A stretch of 64,000 nt of DNA from Marinobacter lipolyticus (GTDB lineage: Bacteria > Pseudomonadota > Gammaproteobacteria > Pseudomonadales > Oleiphilaceae). Shown in pieces: positions 53,588-62,941 of this stretch. The notes under the pieces were generated by a model. The model ran no database searches. It was not told the origin of the DNA and saw only the letters and a list, made by a program, of their open reading frames with translations. The stretch is from NCBI RefSeq assembly GCF_018424605.1, contig NZ_QTKT01000002.1, forward strand, positions 248,001 through 312,000, in the 5' to 3' direction. Each line of letters begins with the position of its first letter. Positions within the stretch are counted from its first letter, which is position 1. The position numbers were made by a program, and so were the translations under genes.

Positions 53588-55082
53588 TTGCACGGGGCTC
53601 CGGGTTGGCGTCAGGCCGCTTGCGCGCGGTCAGGGTTTGGGGGAATCGACAGATGAGTGTCAGGCCGCCTTTATCGGCACGGCTGGCGTCCAGAAAGCCG
53701 CCAAACCCTTCGATGATAGAGCGGCTCATGGAAAGCCCCAGGCCAAGGCCCTGGGGCTTACGGGTGTAGAAGGGCGTGAACATGTTGCGCAGGCCCTCGT
53801 CGTCCAGGCCGCTGCCTTCATCGGTGACCTGGATCAGGCTCTCCTGCTGGTTGTTCACGCAGCTGGCAATGGTGATCTGTGCCGGCGTCTCGCGGTTGGC
53901 GGGATCGGCTTCCAGAGTGGCGTCAATGCCGTTCCGGATCAGGTTGATCAGGACCTGCTCCAGCAACACCGGGTCGGCGGCGATGACCGGGCTGGAGTCC
54001 GCCAGGCACTCGCGGATCACAATGCCATGCCTGTCGGCATCCCACTGGCACAGGCGCACCACGTTGCGGATGACGTCATTGATGGCGACAGGCGCGGTGC
54101 GTTTCTGGCCCTTGTGCAGGAATGCCCGCAGGCGCTTGATCACTTCCGAGGCCCGGTTAGCATGGTGGGTGATCCGCTGCAGGCCGTCGTCCACACGGTC
54201 GAGGCAGTCCGGGTTGGCGCGGGCCTGTTTCAGATAGCGCTGGCTGGCACTGGCGTAATTCACAATCGTTGCCAGCGGTTGGTTCATTTCGTGGGCAATG
54301 CTGGACGCCAGTTCCCCCAGCGTCGCCAACCGCGCCGTGTGGGCCAGTTCGTCCGCCAGGCGGCGGTTGTTTTCCTCGGATTCCACGCGGGCGGTGATGT
54401 CCCGGGAAATGCTCACCACTTCAATGACCGCTCCGGTGTAGGTCTCGCGGATGGCGCGACCGGCAATCTCGAACCAGCGCTTGCTGCCGTCCCGGTGGGT
54501 AATCTGCAGGGTCATGGTGGCATAGCCGTCGTCCCTGAGAATGCGTCGGGTTTCCTGAATCTGCTCGCTGACCGAGGCGCCGCGAAACACCTCCTCCAGG
54601 GGTTTGCCCCGCAACTCCTCCGGCCAGTAGCCGAGCAAACGCCAGGACGCCGGGGTGGCGTCGATGAAACGACCGTCCGGTGCGTGGCGGGAGATCAGAT
54701 CCGTGGTGTTTTCGGTGATCAGCCGGTACAGACGACTGGCGCGGGTAGCCTCATCCCGGGCGCGGATCTCATTGGTGGCATTGCGGCCGCGGGCCAGCAC
54801 CTGGCCCGCGTCTGCCACGGGCACAAAAGTCCACAGCAGAATGCAATTGCCCGTGCGACTCTCCACCGCTTCAATGGCCCGCGCCTGGTCGAGGCAGGCG
54901 GTGACCAGGGCCGGCGCGTTCACCGGCAGCAGGGCGGCGGCATCGCAGCGCAGGCATTGCTGGCTCAGGTGGTCGGCTGCGCGGTTGCGTTGCAGAATCC
55001 GGCCATCACGGTCGAGGACCAGGGTGGCTTCCGGGTCAAGATCCTGAAGTGCGCTAGGATTAATCAGGGTAGGTTCGCTCAT
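53580..55082 (-). CDS. Soluble PAS histidine kinase, FixL-like
   Basis: A 500-residue kinase without membrane helices. A PAS-like region covers residues 10-105 and a clear PAS domain about 115-230 (LYRLITENTTDLISRHAPDGRFIDATPASWRLLGY, EIAGRAIRETYTGAVIEVVSISRDIT). The dimerisation/phosphorylation helix is LATLGELASSIAHEMNQPLATIV with His264. The ATPase part shows EQVLINLIRNGIDA, DEGSGLDDEG and GLGLGLSMSRSIIEGFGG. It is divergent from the acyl-CoA ligase gene, the likely target; the ligand is unknown. Confidence 0.92.
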   Translation of the reverse strand: MSEPTLINPSALQDLDPEATLVLDRDGRILQRNRAADHLSQQCLRCDAAALLPVNAPALVTACLDQARAIEAVESRTGNCILLWTFVPVADAGQVLARGRNATNEIRARDEATRASRLYRLITENTTDLISRHAPDGRFIDATPASWRLLGYWPEELRGKPLEEVFRGASVSEQIQETRRILRDDGYATMTLQITHRDGSKRWFEIAGRAIRETYTGAVIEVVSISRDITARVESEENNRRLADELAHTARLATLGELASSIAHEMNQPLATIVNYASASQRYLKQARANPDCLDRVDDGLQRITHHANRASEVIKRLRAFLHKGQKRTAPVAINDVIRNVVRLCQWDADRHGIVIRECLADSSPVIAADPVLLEQVLINLIRNGIDATLEADPANRETPAQITIASCVNNQQESLIQVTDEGSGLDDEGLRNMFTPFYTRKPQGLGLGLSMSRSIIEGFGGFLDASRADKGGLTLICRFPQTLTARKRPDANPEPRAND

Positions 55083-55237
55083 GCCAAGATTCAGTATGGT
55101 ATTTATTCTATAATACGTTGGTGTAATTTATAGTGATTACCCTATCAAATACTATTTTCGCCAATCTGAAGTATAGCGGTTATAGCGTACTCCCTGAATA
55201 CACCACAAGAACAAGCAGCTCACAGAGGACCACAACC

Positions 55238-56866
55238 ATGACCTCGATTTTTGACCAGGGCCTTGCCCCCGTCGATGCCAACTATGCTGTTCAGTCCCCG
55301 ATTGATTTCATTGAGCGCACCGCCAGCGTGTACCCGGACTACCCGGCTGTGATTCACGGTGCGCTGCGTTACACCTGGCAGCAGACCTACGACCGCAGCC
55401 GTCGTCTTGCCTCGGCCCTGGCCGGCCGTGGCATCGGGCGGGGGGATACCGTGGCGGTGATGCTGCCGAACATCCCTGCGATGGTGGAAAGCCATTTCGG
55501 CGTGCCGATGATTGGCGCCGTACTCAATACCCTGAACGTGCGGCTGGACGCCGAGGCCATCGCCTTTATGCTGGGCCACGGCGAGGCCAAGGTGGTGATC
55601 GCTGACCGTGAGTTCGGCGAGGTCATCCGCGATGCCGTCAGCCGTCTGGATTCCAAGCCGCTGGTGATCGACGTGGACGATCCCGAGTATGGTGAAGGCA
55701 CCCAGGTCAGTGATCTCGATTACGAAGCCTTCCTGCAGGAAGGGGATCCGAACTACGCCTGGCGTTTCCCCGAGAACGAGTGGGACGCCATCTCCCTGAA
55801 CTACACCTCCGGTACCACCGGCAACCCGAAAGGGGTGGTCTACCACCATCGCGGCGCTTACATCAACGCGTTGGGCAACCAGGCGGTGTGGTCCATGGAT
55901 ATGCACCCCGTGTACCTGTGGACGCTGCCGATGTTCCATTGCAACGGCTGGTGTTTCCCCTGGACCATCACCGCCATGGCCGGCACCCACGTCTGTCTGC
56001 GTCGGGTGGACCCGGAAAAGATCCTGCAGCTGATCCGCGATCATCAGGTGACCCACATGTGTGGCGCGCCGATTGTGCTGAATGCGCTGGTGAACGTGCC
56101 GGAGTCGGCCAAGACCGGTATTGATCACGAAGTGAAGTCGATGACCGCAGGCGCCGCGCCCCCCGCGCAGGTGATCGGTGCCATCGAGGAGATGGGCATT
56201 GCGGTGACCCACGTCTACGGCCTGACTGAGGTGTATGGCCCGGTGACGGTCTGCGCCTGGAAATCCGAGTGGGATTCACTGCCGCTGCATGATCGCGCCA
56301 GAAAGAAAGCGCGCCAGGGCGTTCGTTACCACACCCTGGCCGGCACCATGGTGGGCGATCCCAACACCATGGAGGCGGTGCCGAAGGACGGTAAGACCAT
56401 TGGCGAGATCTTCCTGCGTGGTAACACCGTGATGAAGGGTTACCTCAAGAATCCGCAAGCCACGGAAGAGGCGTTCCGCGGTGGCTGGTTCCACACCGGG
56501 GACCTGGCTGTGTGGCACGAAGACGGCTACCTGGAAATCAAGGATCGCCTGAAAGACATTATTATCTCCGGCGGCGAGAACATCTCCACCATCGAAGTGG
56601 AAGATACGCTCTACCGTCATCCGGCGGTGCTGGAAGCGGCGGTCGTGGCCCGTCCGGATGAGAAATGGGGCGAAACGCCCTGTGCGTTTGTCACCCTCAA
56701 GCCGGAAGCGGGCGAGGTCAGCGAGGATGACATCATCAGCTTCTGCCGTGAGCACCTGGCCCGCTTCAAGGTGCCCACGACCGTCGTGTTCTCGGAACTG
56801 CCGAAGACCTCCACCGGCAAGATCCAGAAGTTTGTGCTGCGTGATCAGGCCAAAGAGCTCGAATAA
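55238..56866 (+). CDS. Acyl-CoA synthetase (AMP-forming), medium/short-chain type
   Basis: A 542-residue ligase with start MTSIFDQGL at 55238 (AGAGGA upstream). Adenylation motifs: [70 protein letters not shown] and the terminal catalytic lysine in PKTSTGKIQKFVLRDQ. It resembles DmdB-like/short-medium acyl-CoA synthetases. The upstream AT-rich region (with TATAAT at 55109-55114) is shared with the divergent kinase gene. Confidence 0.9.
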   Translation: MTSIFDQGLAPVDANYAVQSPIDFIERTASVYPDYPAVIHGALRYTWQQTYDRSRRLASALAGRGIGRGDTVAVMLPNIPAMVESHFGVPMIGAVLNTLNVRLDAEAIAFMLGHGEAKVVIADREFGEVIRDAVSRLDSKPLVIDVDDPEYGEGTQVSDLDYEAFLQEGDPNYAWRFPENEWDAISLNYTSGTTGNPKGVVYHHRGAYINALGNQAVWSMDMHPVYLWTLPMFHCNGWCFPWTITAMAGTHVCLRRVDPEKILQLIRDHQVTHMCGAPIVLNALVNVPESAKTGIDHEVKSMTAGAAPPAQVIGAIEEMGIAVTHVYGLTEVYGPVTVCAWKSEWDSLPLHDRARKKARQGVRYHTLAGTMVGDPNTMEAVPKDGKTIGEIFLRGNTVMKGYLKNPQATEEAFRGGWFHTGDLAVWHEDGYLEIKDRLKDIIISGGENISTIEVEDTLYRHPAVLEAAVVARPDEKWGETPCAFVTLKPEAGEVSEDDIISFCREHLARFKVPTTVVFSELPKTSTGKIQKFVLRDQAKELE

Positions 56867-56928
56867 CCGGGCTAGCCACTGATCTGGCGCGCAGCGCCTC
56901 TGAAAACACCCCCACAAAAACAACATCA

Positions 56929-56950
56929 GGTGCACGCATGGGCGTGCACC
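56929..56950 (+). promoter_or_regulatory. Hairpin at ribosome-binding site of permease gene
   Basis: Perfect stem GGTGCACGC / GCGTGCACC with a 4-base loop (ATGG), ending one base before the GGAG ribosome site of the gene at 56964. Could modulate translation or mRNA stability, or reflect a palindromic protein-binding site. Confidence 0.5.
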
Positions 56951-56963
56951 CGGAGACCTTATT

Positions 56964-58340
56964 ATGCAAATGTTTCATCGCAACAACGGGGAAGAGCAGC
57001 CGTTCTGGCCGGCCGGCCCCTTCAAGATTCGCCTGCCGTTTGTCCATTACCGCTGGGAGTTTGCGGAGATGGTGCAGGCGCTGATCATGTTCGTGGTCAG
57101 CCTGGCCATGATACCGCTGCTGGAAACCTACCTCGGCGTGCCCTATGACGTGGCGCTGGCCTACGTGGTCATCTGTGGTATCGACTTCATGTTGCCGGCG
57201 CTACTCGGGGTGCCGCTGGTACCGGGTTGGATCACCCCGGGCATTCCCGTGGTGCTGCTGTTCCTGGGCGACTACGAACCCGGCCCCGAGGCCATTCAGG
57301 CGCTGTTCGCGCTGCAGTTCCTGGTGTTCATCATTTTCCTGGTGCTGGGTGTGACCCGCCTGGGCAGCAAGCTGGTGGAACTGATTCCCCGTTCCATGAA
57401 GGGCGGCATCATCATCGGCGCCGGCATTGCCGCGCTGATGGGCGAGATCGAGGCCGGCGGCCGCCTGGCGGAAACGCCCATCTCACTGATCGTGGGTGGC
57501 CTGGTGTGCCTGTACCTGATGTTCTCGGTGTCGTTCAAGGGCTTTGTGGATACCAATGGCTTTGCCCGCAAAATCGCCAACTATGGCATGGTGCCGGGCA
57601 TGGTGGTGGCTATCCTGGTGGGTTTCGCCACCGGCGAGTATGCCGTGCCCAACGTGGAGTGGGGCATCACCCGGCCGGCCTTTGGCGAGTTGTGGAACTA
57701 CCTGCCGTTCAGTGTCGGCTTCCCGGATGCCAGCGTGTTCATGTACGCCATTCCGACCGCCGTCATTGCCTACGTCATTGCCTTCGGCGACATCGTGGTG
57801 GGCCAGTCACTGATGAATCGGGTGGATCACCTGCGCAAGGACGAAGACATCGACAACAGCATCGACCGGGTCCATCTGGTGACAGCCATCCGTAACGGCG
57901 GCCATGCCTTTTTCGCGCCGTATCCCGGCCTGGCGGGTCCGATCTGGACCGCGGTTACTGCCACCATGGCCGAGCGTTACAAGTACGGTCGCAACGCCAT
58001 GGACTCGATTTACAGCGGTGGCGGCACCTTCTGGATTACCGGCTTTATTGCGCTGTTTGTGCTGCCGCTGGTGAGCTTTTTCCAGCCAGTGCTGCCGATT
58101 GCACTGTCACTGACCCTGTTGCTGACCGGTTACATCTGCCTGATGGTGGGTCTGGAACAACTGGAGAACAACACCGAGCGTGGTATTGCCGGCACCATGG
58201 GCGTGGTGTTGGCTGTGTATGGCGCGGGCTGGGGGCTTGCCACCGGCGCGGTGCTGTATTTCCTCATTGAACGCACGCGATTACTCGGTTTCACCGCCGA
58301 TCCGGAAGCGCCCGGAGCGGAAACCGCAAACGAGCACTAA
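56964..58340 (+). CDS. Putative NCS2/SLC23-like multi-pass permease
   Basis: A 458-residue integral membrane protein with about 12 helices (EMVQALIMFVVSLAMIPLLE, VALAYVVICGIDFMLPALLGVPLVPGWITPGIPVVLLF, SMKGGIIIGAGIAALMGEIE, AIPTAVIAYVIAFGDIVVGQSLMNRV). It resembles the nucleobase/SLC23-SLC26 fold more than other carriers. Substrate unknown. Following the acyl-CoA synthetase by 97 bases and ending in a terminator, it may import an acid for that enzyme (inference). Confidence 0.65.
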   Translation: MQMFHRNNGEEQPFWPAGPFKIRLPFVHYRWEFAEMVQALIMFVVSLAMIPLLETYLGVPYDVALAYVVICGIDFMLPALLGVPLVPGWITPGIPVVLLFLGDYEPGPEAIQALFALQFLVFIIFLVLGVTRLGSKLVELIPRSMKGGIIIGAGIAALMGEIEAGGRLAETPISLIVGGLVCLYLMFSVSFKGFVDTNGFARKIANYGMVPGMVVAILVGFATGEYAVPNVEWGITRPAFGELWNYLPFSVGFPDASVFMYAIPTAVIAYVIAFGDIVVGQSLMNRVDHLRKDEDIDNSIDRVHLVTAIRNGGHAFFAPYPGLAGPIWTAVTATMAERYKYGRNAMDSIYSGGGTFWITGFIALFVLPLVSFFQPVLPIALSLTLLLTGYICLMVGLEQLENNTERGIAGTMGVVLAVYGAGWGLATGAVLYFLIERTRLLGFTADPEAPGAETANEH

Positions 58341-58343
58341 ACC

Positions 58344-58375
58344 GGTTGCCCCCGGTGCTTTACCGGGGGTGAACC
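58344..58375 (+). terminator. Strong hairpin after permease gene
   Basis: Stem CCCCCGGT / ACCGGGGG with 5-base loop, extended by GGTT/AACC, starting 4 bases after the stop. No U-run follows immediately. Confidence 0.6.
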
Positions 58376-58450
58376 ACACCACTGTGTGTCCTTGGGGGTG
58401 TCGGCCAGTCCGCGCCCCTTTTTTTATCCATTTCTGCACTTTTGACGATC

Positions 58451-58465
58451 TGTCATTTCATGACA
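58451..58465. promoter_or_regulatory. Palindrome upstream of metal-dependent hydrolase gene
   Basis: TGTCAT-TTC-ATGACA, perfect 6-bp arms, about 115 bases before the start of the hydrolase gene. Candidate operator; no assigned regulator. Confidence 0.4.
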
Positions 58466-58580
58466 AATTGTCCAATTTCTGTCTCCCGCCACTTCCGTCT
58501 TCAATGTTTTCAGGTTTACACTGGCGGTGCTGATCACTATTTGTCCGCTGTTCCATAACCATAAAAAGCAGGAGGCAGTC

Positions 58581-59414
58581 ATGACCATCAGCTCCACCCC
58601 TGACGACGTGTCCGTGGCCCCGCGGCACATCCGCTTCGATGTGAGCAACGACCTCAAGACCCTGTGGCACGGCAACGATGCGTTCCGTACGGCGTTTTTC
58701 AATGCGCTGTCCCTGCAGTTTCCCGACGGTGAGCAACAGTTCATCAATGCGGTGCGACTGTACCGCGACAAGATCGATGACCCGAAGCTGAAGGAAGAAA
58801 TTCGCGGGTTCATCGGTCAGGAAGCGTTACACAGCCGTGAACACAAGAGCTACAACGAAGCCCTGAAGGCCCGTGGCTACGACATCGACCGGCTGGACCA
58901 GCGGTTCCGCAGGCATATGGCCTGGGTAAGCAATCTGCCCCCGAGCCGCCAGTTGGCGGGAACCTGTGGTGCCGAGCACTACACCGCTGTGCTGGCCAAC
59001 GCCATCCTGCGCCACCCGGAGTGGATGGAAGGCGCAACGCCAGCCATGGCAAAGCTCTGGCGCTGGCACGCCATTGAGGAAACCGAACACAAGTCCGTCG
59101 CCTTTGATGTGTATCGCCATTGCGTGGGCAACGAACGGTTGCGCCGGATCGTGTTCCTGTTCGTCACCTGGAATTTCTTCAAGTACACCTTTCTCAACAC
59201 CTGCAGTCTGCTGAAAACCGACGGCAAGCTGTGGAGTGTGAAAACCTGGTTGGGCGGGTTCAACTTCCTGTGGGGCAAGCCGGGGGTGTTGCGGCACTGT
59301 CTGCCGGAGTTCCTGGCTTATTTCCGCGACGGCTTCCACCCCTGGCAGCAGGACAACCGGGAAGTGCTGAAGGCGAATCTCCGGGAGCTGGAAAGCGCCG
59401 TTCCCAACCCGTAG
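58581..59414 (+). CDS. Metal-dependent hydrolase (PF10118-like)
   Basis: About 277 residues from ATG 58581 (AGGAGG 5 bases upstream; an earlier in-frame start at 58527 is less likely). The metal-ligand motifs are GFIGQEALHSREHKSYNEAL and RWHAIEETEHKSVAFDVY, with the Glu-x2-His pattern of a di-metal helical bundle. Common in hydrocarbon-degrading gammaproteobacteria; substrate unknown. Confidence 0.85.
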   Translation: MTISSTPDDVSVAPRHIRFDVSNDLKTLWHGNDAFRTAFFNALSLQFPDGEQQFINAVRLYRDKIDDPKLKEEIRGFIGQEALHSREHKSYNEALKARGYDIDRLDQRFRRHMAWVSNLPPSRQLAGTCGAEHYTAVLANAILRHPEWMEGATPAMAKLWRWHAIEETEHKSVAFDVYRHCVGNERLRRIVFLFVTWNFFKYTFLNTCSLLKTDGKLWSVKTWLGGFNFLWGKPGVLRHCLPEFLAYFRDGFHPWQQDNREVLKANLRELESAVPNP

Positions 59415-59537
59415 TGGGCGGTTGCTGAAATTTCGACCACTTTGTGCAAGACTGTCCGCTGCTAACAACAACGACAAGAATGGGAGTTTCCACTTCGTCC
59501 GGAGAAAGGGAACATCCCGAAGCTGGAGGCGCCCCCC

Positions 59538-60488
59538 ATGCGAGTTGGTCTTATCGTGGATTCTGCGTGCGATCTGCCTTACGAGTTCAGCCGCAAGCAC
59601 GACCTGTTTATTCTTCCGGTCACGGCGGTGATTGACGGCCAGACCTACATAGACGAACACGATCCTGTCCGTACCCAGGAGTTCTATCAGAGCGGCCTGC
59701 TGCAGAAAGGCCACCAGGCCGAGACCCGGGCCTTTACCCCCGAGCAGATTCACGATCTGTTTATGGAAAAGATCGTGACCCAGTTCGATGTGGCGATTTG
59801 CGAGACGGTAACCCGTAGCCGCAGCCTGATTTTCCAGAACGCCACCGAAGCAATGAACAGCGTGATGTCGCGCTACGACGACGCGCGCAAGACCGCGGGC
59901 CGCGACGGCAAGTTCTCCATGCGGGTCATCGACAGCAAGCAGATCTTCGCGGGCCAGGGCCTGCTGGCGGCGCACACCTTGAAGCTGATCGCTCAGAAGG
60001 TATCCAAGAACGCCCTGCGCCATGAAGTGGAAACCTTTACCGACCGGATTTACACCTGTGTGATTCCCCGGGATCTGCACTACATCCGTGAGCGCGCTCG
60101 CCGTCGTGGCGACAAGAGCGTCTCGGCCCTGGTGGCCTTTCTGGGCAAGGCACTGAATATCACCCCGGTGATTTTCGGCCAGGGCGCCGAAGGTCAGCCG
60201 GCGGCGAAAACCCGCAGCTTCGACGTGGCGGTTGAGAAAGTAATGAATTATGCCGCTGCCCGTGTGGATGCCGGACTGCTGACGCCGTATGTCAGCCTGT
60301 CCTGTGGGCTGACCTGGACCGAGATTGAAGATCTGCCCGGGCTGAACCGCCTGCGGGACGCCTGCGAGCGCAACGGTGTGGAGCTGCTGCTGTCCCAGAT
60401 GGGCATTACCAGCAGCATTTACGTGGGTCCCGGCAGCCTGTGCCTGGCCCTGGCAGCGGAGCCGCACAGCTTTAACGACTATCAATAA
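59538..60488 (+). CDS. DegV-family fatty-acid-binding protein
   Basis: A 316-residue DegV protein: VGLIVDSACDLPYEF starts the fatty-acid-binding fold, with a Ser in DSACD, then AICETVTRSRSLIFQNATEAM and SLSCGLTWTEIEDLPGL. In Gram-positives FakB-type DegV proteins present fatty acids to a kinase; here no kinase is adjacent, so the role is open. Confidence 0.88.
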   Translation: MRVGLIVDSACDLPYEFSRKHDLFILPVTAVIDGQTYIDEHDPVRTQEFYQSGLLQKGHQAETRAFTPEQIHDLFMEKIVTQFDVAICETVTRSRSLIFQNATEAMNSVMSRYDDARKTAGRDGKFSMRVIDSKQIFAGQGLLAAHTLKLIAQKVSKNALRHEVETFTDRIYTCVIPRDLHYIRERARRRGDKSVSALVAFLGKALNITPVIFGQGAEGQPAAKTRSFDVAVEKVMNYAAARVDAGLLTPYVSLSCGLTWTEIEDLPGLNRLRDACERNGVELLLSQMGITSSIYVGPGSLCLALAAEPHSFNDYQ

Positions 60489-60614
60489 ACCCTCCGGTTT
60501 CCTCCTGCATGCAAGGCGCTGCCGGCGACTGGCCGGCCCGCAGTTGGTTGCCCGTATTTAGGGCGAATCCGCCGGGTGAGCCCCCCGTGCTAGGCTTTGC
60601 CCACGGATTCACTA

Positions 60615-61682
60615 ATGAACAGGATCGCAGACACCATGACACAAGCCACGACCAAGGGCGCGGGCGAGCTGGCCAGCGCGCTGCTGGAACAGCATGTAAA
60701 GCACGAGATGGCCGCTCTGAAGGGCGCCAAGCTGCGAAAGTTTCTGGAGACCGAAGTCGCGGAGCTGCTCAACCATGCCGGCGATATTACCCTGAGCCGC
60801 CTCACCTCAGAGGCGCAAATTATGGGAGTGATCCAGCGTATCGTGGTAGACATGGAGCTGGACGCCGGTATCCCGGAGCTGGCAGCGGAAATGGCCACAG
60901 AAGTGCTGAATGCGGACGTTCAGAAAACCACCACGCTGGGTGACATTATCTCGCGGGAGCAGGCTACCGGCTTCCTGGAAGAGGCTCTGGAGTTACGGCA
61001 TCAACGTGAGCGGGTGATCAGTGAGATCATGGCGCATCCGGTGTATCAGGAGCTGGTGTCCAATGTGGTGTACCACGGCCTGGTGAACTACCTCTACGAG
61101 GATAATCTGATCACCAAGTCGGTGCCGGGTGTGGGCTCGATGATGAAGTTCGGCAAGCGCATGGCGAACCGGGCGGTGCCGGGTCTGGACGAGACCTTTG
61201 AGCGGCGCCTGAAGGCCTGGTTGTCCGATAGTCTGCCAGGACTGATCAGCCGCAGTGAGCAGTTCCTGCATCGCGCGCTGTCGGATGACGAGCTCAGGGA
61301 CAGCGTGATGGCAGCCTGGGTGTCGGTAGAGGATCGCACCATCGCCGAGCTTCAGGAGGGCCTGGGCGATGTTCAGCTGCAGGAATTCGTGGTGCTCGGC
61401 TACGAGTTCTGGCTGCGGTTTCGCAAGACCGATTATTTTCTCGGCTGCGCCCGTGCGGTGGTCTCCCACTTGTTTGAGAAATATGGCGACCGTCCGATCA
61501 TCGACCTGCTCAACGACGTTGGCGTGACCCGCGAGGTGATTCTCGCGGAAATCGATGCGTTTGCGCTTCCGATCGTGGACGTTCTGCGGGAAGAGGGTTA
61601 TGTTGAAGCCCTGTTGCGCCGGCGGCTTTCCTCATTCTACAAGTCCGCGGCGGCGAAAAAGATCCTGTCTCAGGAGGCCTGA
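60615..61682 (+). CDS. Conserved helical protein, unknown function
   Basis: About 355 residues from ATG 60615 (alternatives TTG 60597 and ATG 60636). Almost wholly helical, without signal or clear membrane helices: KFLETEVAELLNHAGDITLSRLTSEAQIMGVIQRIVVDMELDAGIPELAAEM, YQELVSNVVYHGLVNYLYEDN. Not recognised. Occurs between degV and a LysE gene with unrelated neighbours. Confidence 0.65.
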   Translation: MNRIADTMTQATTKGAGELASALLEQHVKHEMAALKGAKLRKFLETEVAELLNHAGDITLSRLTSEAQIMGVIQRIVVDMELDAGIPELAAEMATEVLNADVQKTTTLGDIISREQATGFLEEALELRHQRERVISEIMAHPVYQELVSNVVYHGLVNYLYEDNLITKSVPGVGSMMKFGKRMANRAVPGLDETFERRLKAWLSDSLPGLISRSEQFLHRALSDDELRDSVMAAWVSVEDRTIAELQEGLGDVQLQEFVVLGYEFWLRFRKTDYFLGCARAVVSHLFEKYGDRPIIDLLNDVGVTREVILAEIDAFALPIVDVLREEGYVEALLRRRLSSFYKSAAAKKILSQEA

Positions 61683-61724
61683 ATTCAAGCGGGGCCTCCG
61701 CGGCTGAACCGACGGAGGCAACCC

Positions 61725-62357
61725 GTGTTTTCCGAGCTTTTCTGGGCCTATCTGGTCGCCATCACGCTACTGACCATTACACCGGGGGTGGATACCCTGC
61801 TGGTAATGCGGAACACTGGCCGCGGTGGCTTGGCCGATGGCTGCGTAACCAGCAGCGGCATCTGCACGGGCCTGTTTCTCCACGCCACCCTGTCTGCACT
61901 GGGCATTTCGATGCTGCTGGTGGAAACCGCGTGGGCCTTTTCAGCGCTCAAGTGGGCTGGAGCGTGCTATCTGATATGGCTGGGCATCTCGTCTCTGCGT
62001 CAGGCGGTGGCGCGGGGCGGTGAACCCCGGGCCAGACAGATGCCAGCCAACCGGCAAGTGGTCTCCGTTAGCCAGTCGTTCCGGGAAGGGCTGCTGTCTA
62101 ACGTTCTGAACCCGAAAACCGCGCTGTTCTATATGGCTCTGTTGCCACAGTTTATTGATCCCTCTGGGAACGCCTTCTTGCAGTCACTGGTGTTGGCGGG
62201 GGTTCACTTTCTGTTGGCGATGATCTGGCAATGCGGCCTCGCCTGGGCAGTAGTGCGCTTCCGCGGCATGGGCGCCAGTGCCGGGATTCGGCGTGGGCTC
62301 AATGCGCTGACGGGTGGTTTCTTTGTCGCGATGGGGGCGAAGCTGGCAGCAAACTGA
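61725..62357 (+). CDS. LysE/RhtB-family exporter
   Basis: A 210-residue membrane protein starting GTG (GGAGG about 6 bases upstream). Family signature LLTITPGVDTLLVMRNTGRGGLADG, with about six helices and GLLSNVLNPKTALFYMALLPQFI. Exports amino acids or homoserine lactone-like compounds; substrate unknown. Confidence 0.9.
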   Translation: MFSELFWAYLVAITLLTITPGVDTLLVMRNTGRGGLADGCVTSSGICTGLFLHATLSALGISMLLVETAWAFSALKWAGACYLIWLGISSLRQAVARGGEPRARQMPANRQVVSVSQSFREGLLSNVLNPKTALFYMALLPQFIDPSGNAFLQSLVLAGVHFLLAMIWQCGLAWAVVRFRGMGASAGIRRGLNALTGGFFVAMGAKLAAN

Positions 62358-62375
62358 CCTGCCGTCGGCGGGCAG

Positions 62376-62406
62376 AAAAAAAGGGAAGCCGAGGCTTCCC
62401 TTTTTT
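62376..62406. terminator. Bidirectional intrinsic terminator
   Basis: Stem GGGAAGCC / GGCTTCCC with a 2-base loop, flanked by A7 and T6. Works for the LysE gene (plus) and fdxA (minus), which converge here. Confidence 0.93.
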
Positions 62407-62455
62407 ATTGCGATTTTTGATTGCGATCGCATGCGCGCGTTGGCGCGCGACGCCC

Positions 62456-62779
62456 TTACTTCTCCAGGTACTGGAGCTTGTCGGGCTTGCCGTCCCATTC
62501 TTCGGCATCCGGCAGCGGATCTTTTTTCTCGGTGATGTTCGGCCATTTGCCCGCCAGATCGGCGTTGATCTCAACGAACTGTTCCTGCCCGGCAGGCAGT
62601 TCGTCTTCAGAGAAAATGGCTTCAGCCGGGCACTCCGGCTCGCACAGTGCGCAGTCGATACACTCGTCCGGATCAATCACCAGAAAATTCGGGCCTTCGT
62701 AAAAGCAGTCCACGGGACATACCTCTACGCAGTCGGTGTATTTACACTTGATGCAGTTATCAGTAACGATAAAGGCCAT
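62456..62779 (-). CDS. fdxA: 7Fe ferredoxin FdxA
   Basis: A 107-residue ferredoxin starting MAFIVTDN at 62779. Cluster motifs: [17 protein letters not shown] for the [3Fe-4S]/[4Fe-4S] pair and [17 protein letters not shown] for the other half, plus the C-terminal extension typical of Azotobacter FdI-like proteins. Length matches the family. Convention places it next to mutS in pseudomonads, as here. Confidence 0.95.
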   Translation of the reverse strand: MAFIVTDNCIKCKYTDCVEVCPVDCFYEGPNFLVIDPDECIDCALCEPECPAEAIFSEDELPAGQEQFVEINADLAGKWPNITEKKDPLPDAEEWDGKPDKLQYLEK

Positions 62780-62941
62780 AGTCAGATCCCTGGTCCAGTG
62801 GTCGGTCAATCTCATCAGGAGCGCCGTCACGGCGCAACCGTTATATTTTAGTGCGCGATATTGTAGGGAGAGGCCCCGGCTCCCGCAAGCGTCAGCCCGC
62901 TATAACCTTATTACATAGATCAATCTGGCCGAATTTACCGC

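Noticed and set aside
55109..55150. TATAAT and GTAAT/ATTAC inverted repeat in the kinase/ligase divergent region as a regulator box
   Set aside because: Plausible promoter but no convincing -35 or operator symmetry to define a site.
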